A stretch of DNA of 64,000 nt from Chlorobaculum tepidum TLS (GTDB lineage: Bacteria > Bacteroidota > Chlorobiia > Chlorobiales > Chlorobiaceae): contig NC_002932.3 in NCBI RefSeq assembly GCF_000006985.1, forward strand, positions 1,041,109 to 1,105,108. The letters are read 5' to 3'. Positions 63,666-64,000 of the stretch are shown in pieces. The stretch's first letter is position 1, and each line of letters begins with the position of its first letter. The position numbers and the translations under genes are program-made. The notes under the pieces were generated by a model, which ran no database searches, had not been told where the DNA came from, and was given only the letters and a program-made list of their open reading frames with translations.

Positions 63666-64000
63666 CGTTACCGCGAAGAGTTCTCTGCGTCATCACCGAT
63701 GAACACTCCAATCCAGTCGAACTTGCCCGCATGGCCCTCCAGGGCGGGGCAGGGATGGTACAGTTACGAAGAAAAACAGCCTCGGGCCAAGAGCTTTACG
63801 AGTGGGCCATCAGAATTCAAGCGCTTTGCAGTGAACAGCAGGCGCTCTTCATCGTCAATGACCGGGTCGATATTGCCATGGCCGTACATGCCGATGGAGT
63901 GCACCTCGGCCAACAGGATCTGCCCGCGTCGGCTGCCCGCGCACTGCTTGCCCCCGATGCGATCATTGGCGTATCGGTCTCCAACGCCACCGAGGCTATC
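63662..64000 (+). CDS. thiE: thiamine-phosphate synthase (partial, cut by window end)
   Basis: The first 113 codons run off the right edge. The visible part is typical Thi[60 protein letters not shown] and [15 protein letters not shown]. ThiE couples the pyrimidine and thiazole moieties to thiamine phosphate. Its ATG overlaps the stop of the ThiE/TenI-like gene, so both are translated together. Confidence 0.9.

Overview
The window reads as a chromosome segment of a green sulfur bacterium (Chlorobi, most likely Chlorobaculum). The arginine gene order argC-argJ-argB-argF-argR-argG, the moderately high GC, the weak use of Shine-Dalgarno sites and the set of housekeeping proteins all suggest this. 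The assignment rests on protein recognition only; there is no rRNA gene here.

Left part (1-10.9 kb): the start of a phosphate-transport-like pair on the minus strand diverges from a complete arginine operon. That operon is headed by a textbook ARG box and carries its own ArgR. Behind its terminator lies an AT-rich gene for a membrane-inserted amidohydrolase, a decayed NTF2-like pseudogene, a SOUL-family lipoprotein and two small unknown genes.

CRISPR region (11.0-21.7 kb): a 45-repeat type I-C array is read on the minus strand, downstream of cas3-cas5-cas8c-cas7-cas4-cas1-cas2. One spacer occurs twice. Four further spacer pairs cover the same or overlapping protospacers from diverged viruses, and the differences follow codon structure. 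cas3 has an apparent one-base insertion between its HD and helicase parts.

Middle (22.4-46.9 kb): a giant FAD/Fe-S oxidoreductase, an SDR related to chlorophyll b reductases, a Kef-type antiporter, an NlpC/P60 hydrolase, a YdcF-like protein, sbcDC, rmuC, a ferredoxin-nitroreductase, tRNA-Cys, and a five-gene minus-strand operon. The operon pairs KdnA-like and KdnB-like enzymes with a CMP-sugar synthetase, a GT-B-like protein and an LPG-synthase-type membrane protein. That set suggests synthesis and transfer of an amino-ulosonic acid. An acyl-CoA synthetase follows.

Cassette region (47.0-53.0 kb): three consecutive modules end in attC-like hairpins and look like integron gene cassettes with no integrase nearby. 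They carry a lipoprotein, a BFD-like [2Fe-2S] protein and a three-gene methyltransferase/methyltransferase/GIY-YIG-helicase cluster that resembles an undescribed restriction-type defence system. The block abuts the 3' end of a mutY-like gene that lacks the Fe-S ligands. This is the most interesting part of the window.

Right part (53.0-64.0 kb): the conserved ffh-rpsP-rimM-trmD-rplS operon, a heptose-7-phosphate kinase, two tandem START-domain proteins, an S41 C-terminal protease, a strikingly A-rich gene desert, a RidA protein and two overlapping thiamine-phosphate-synthase-type genes, the last cut by the window edge.
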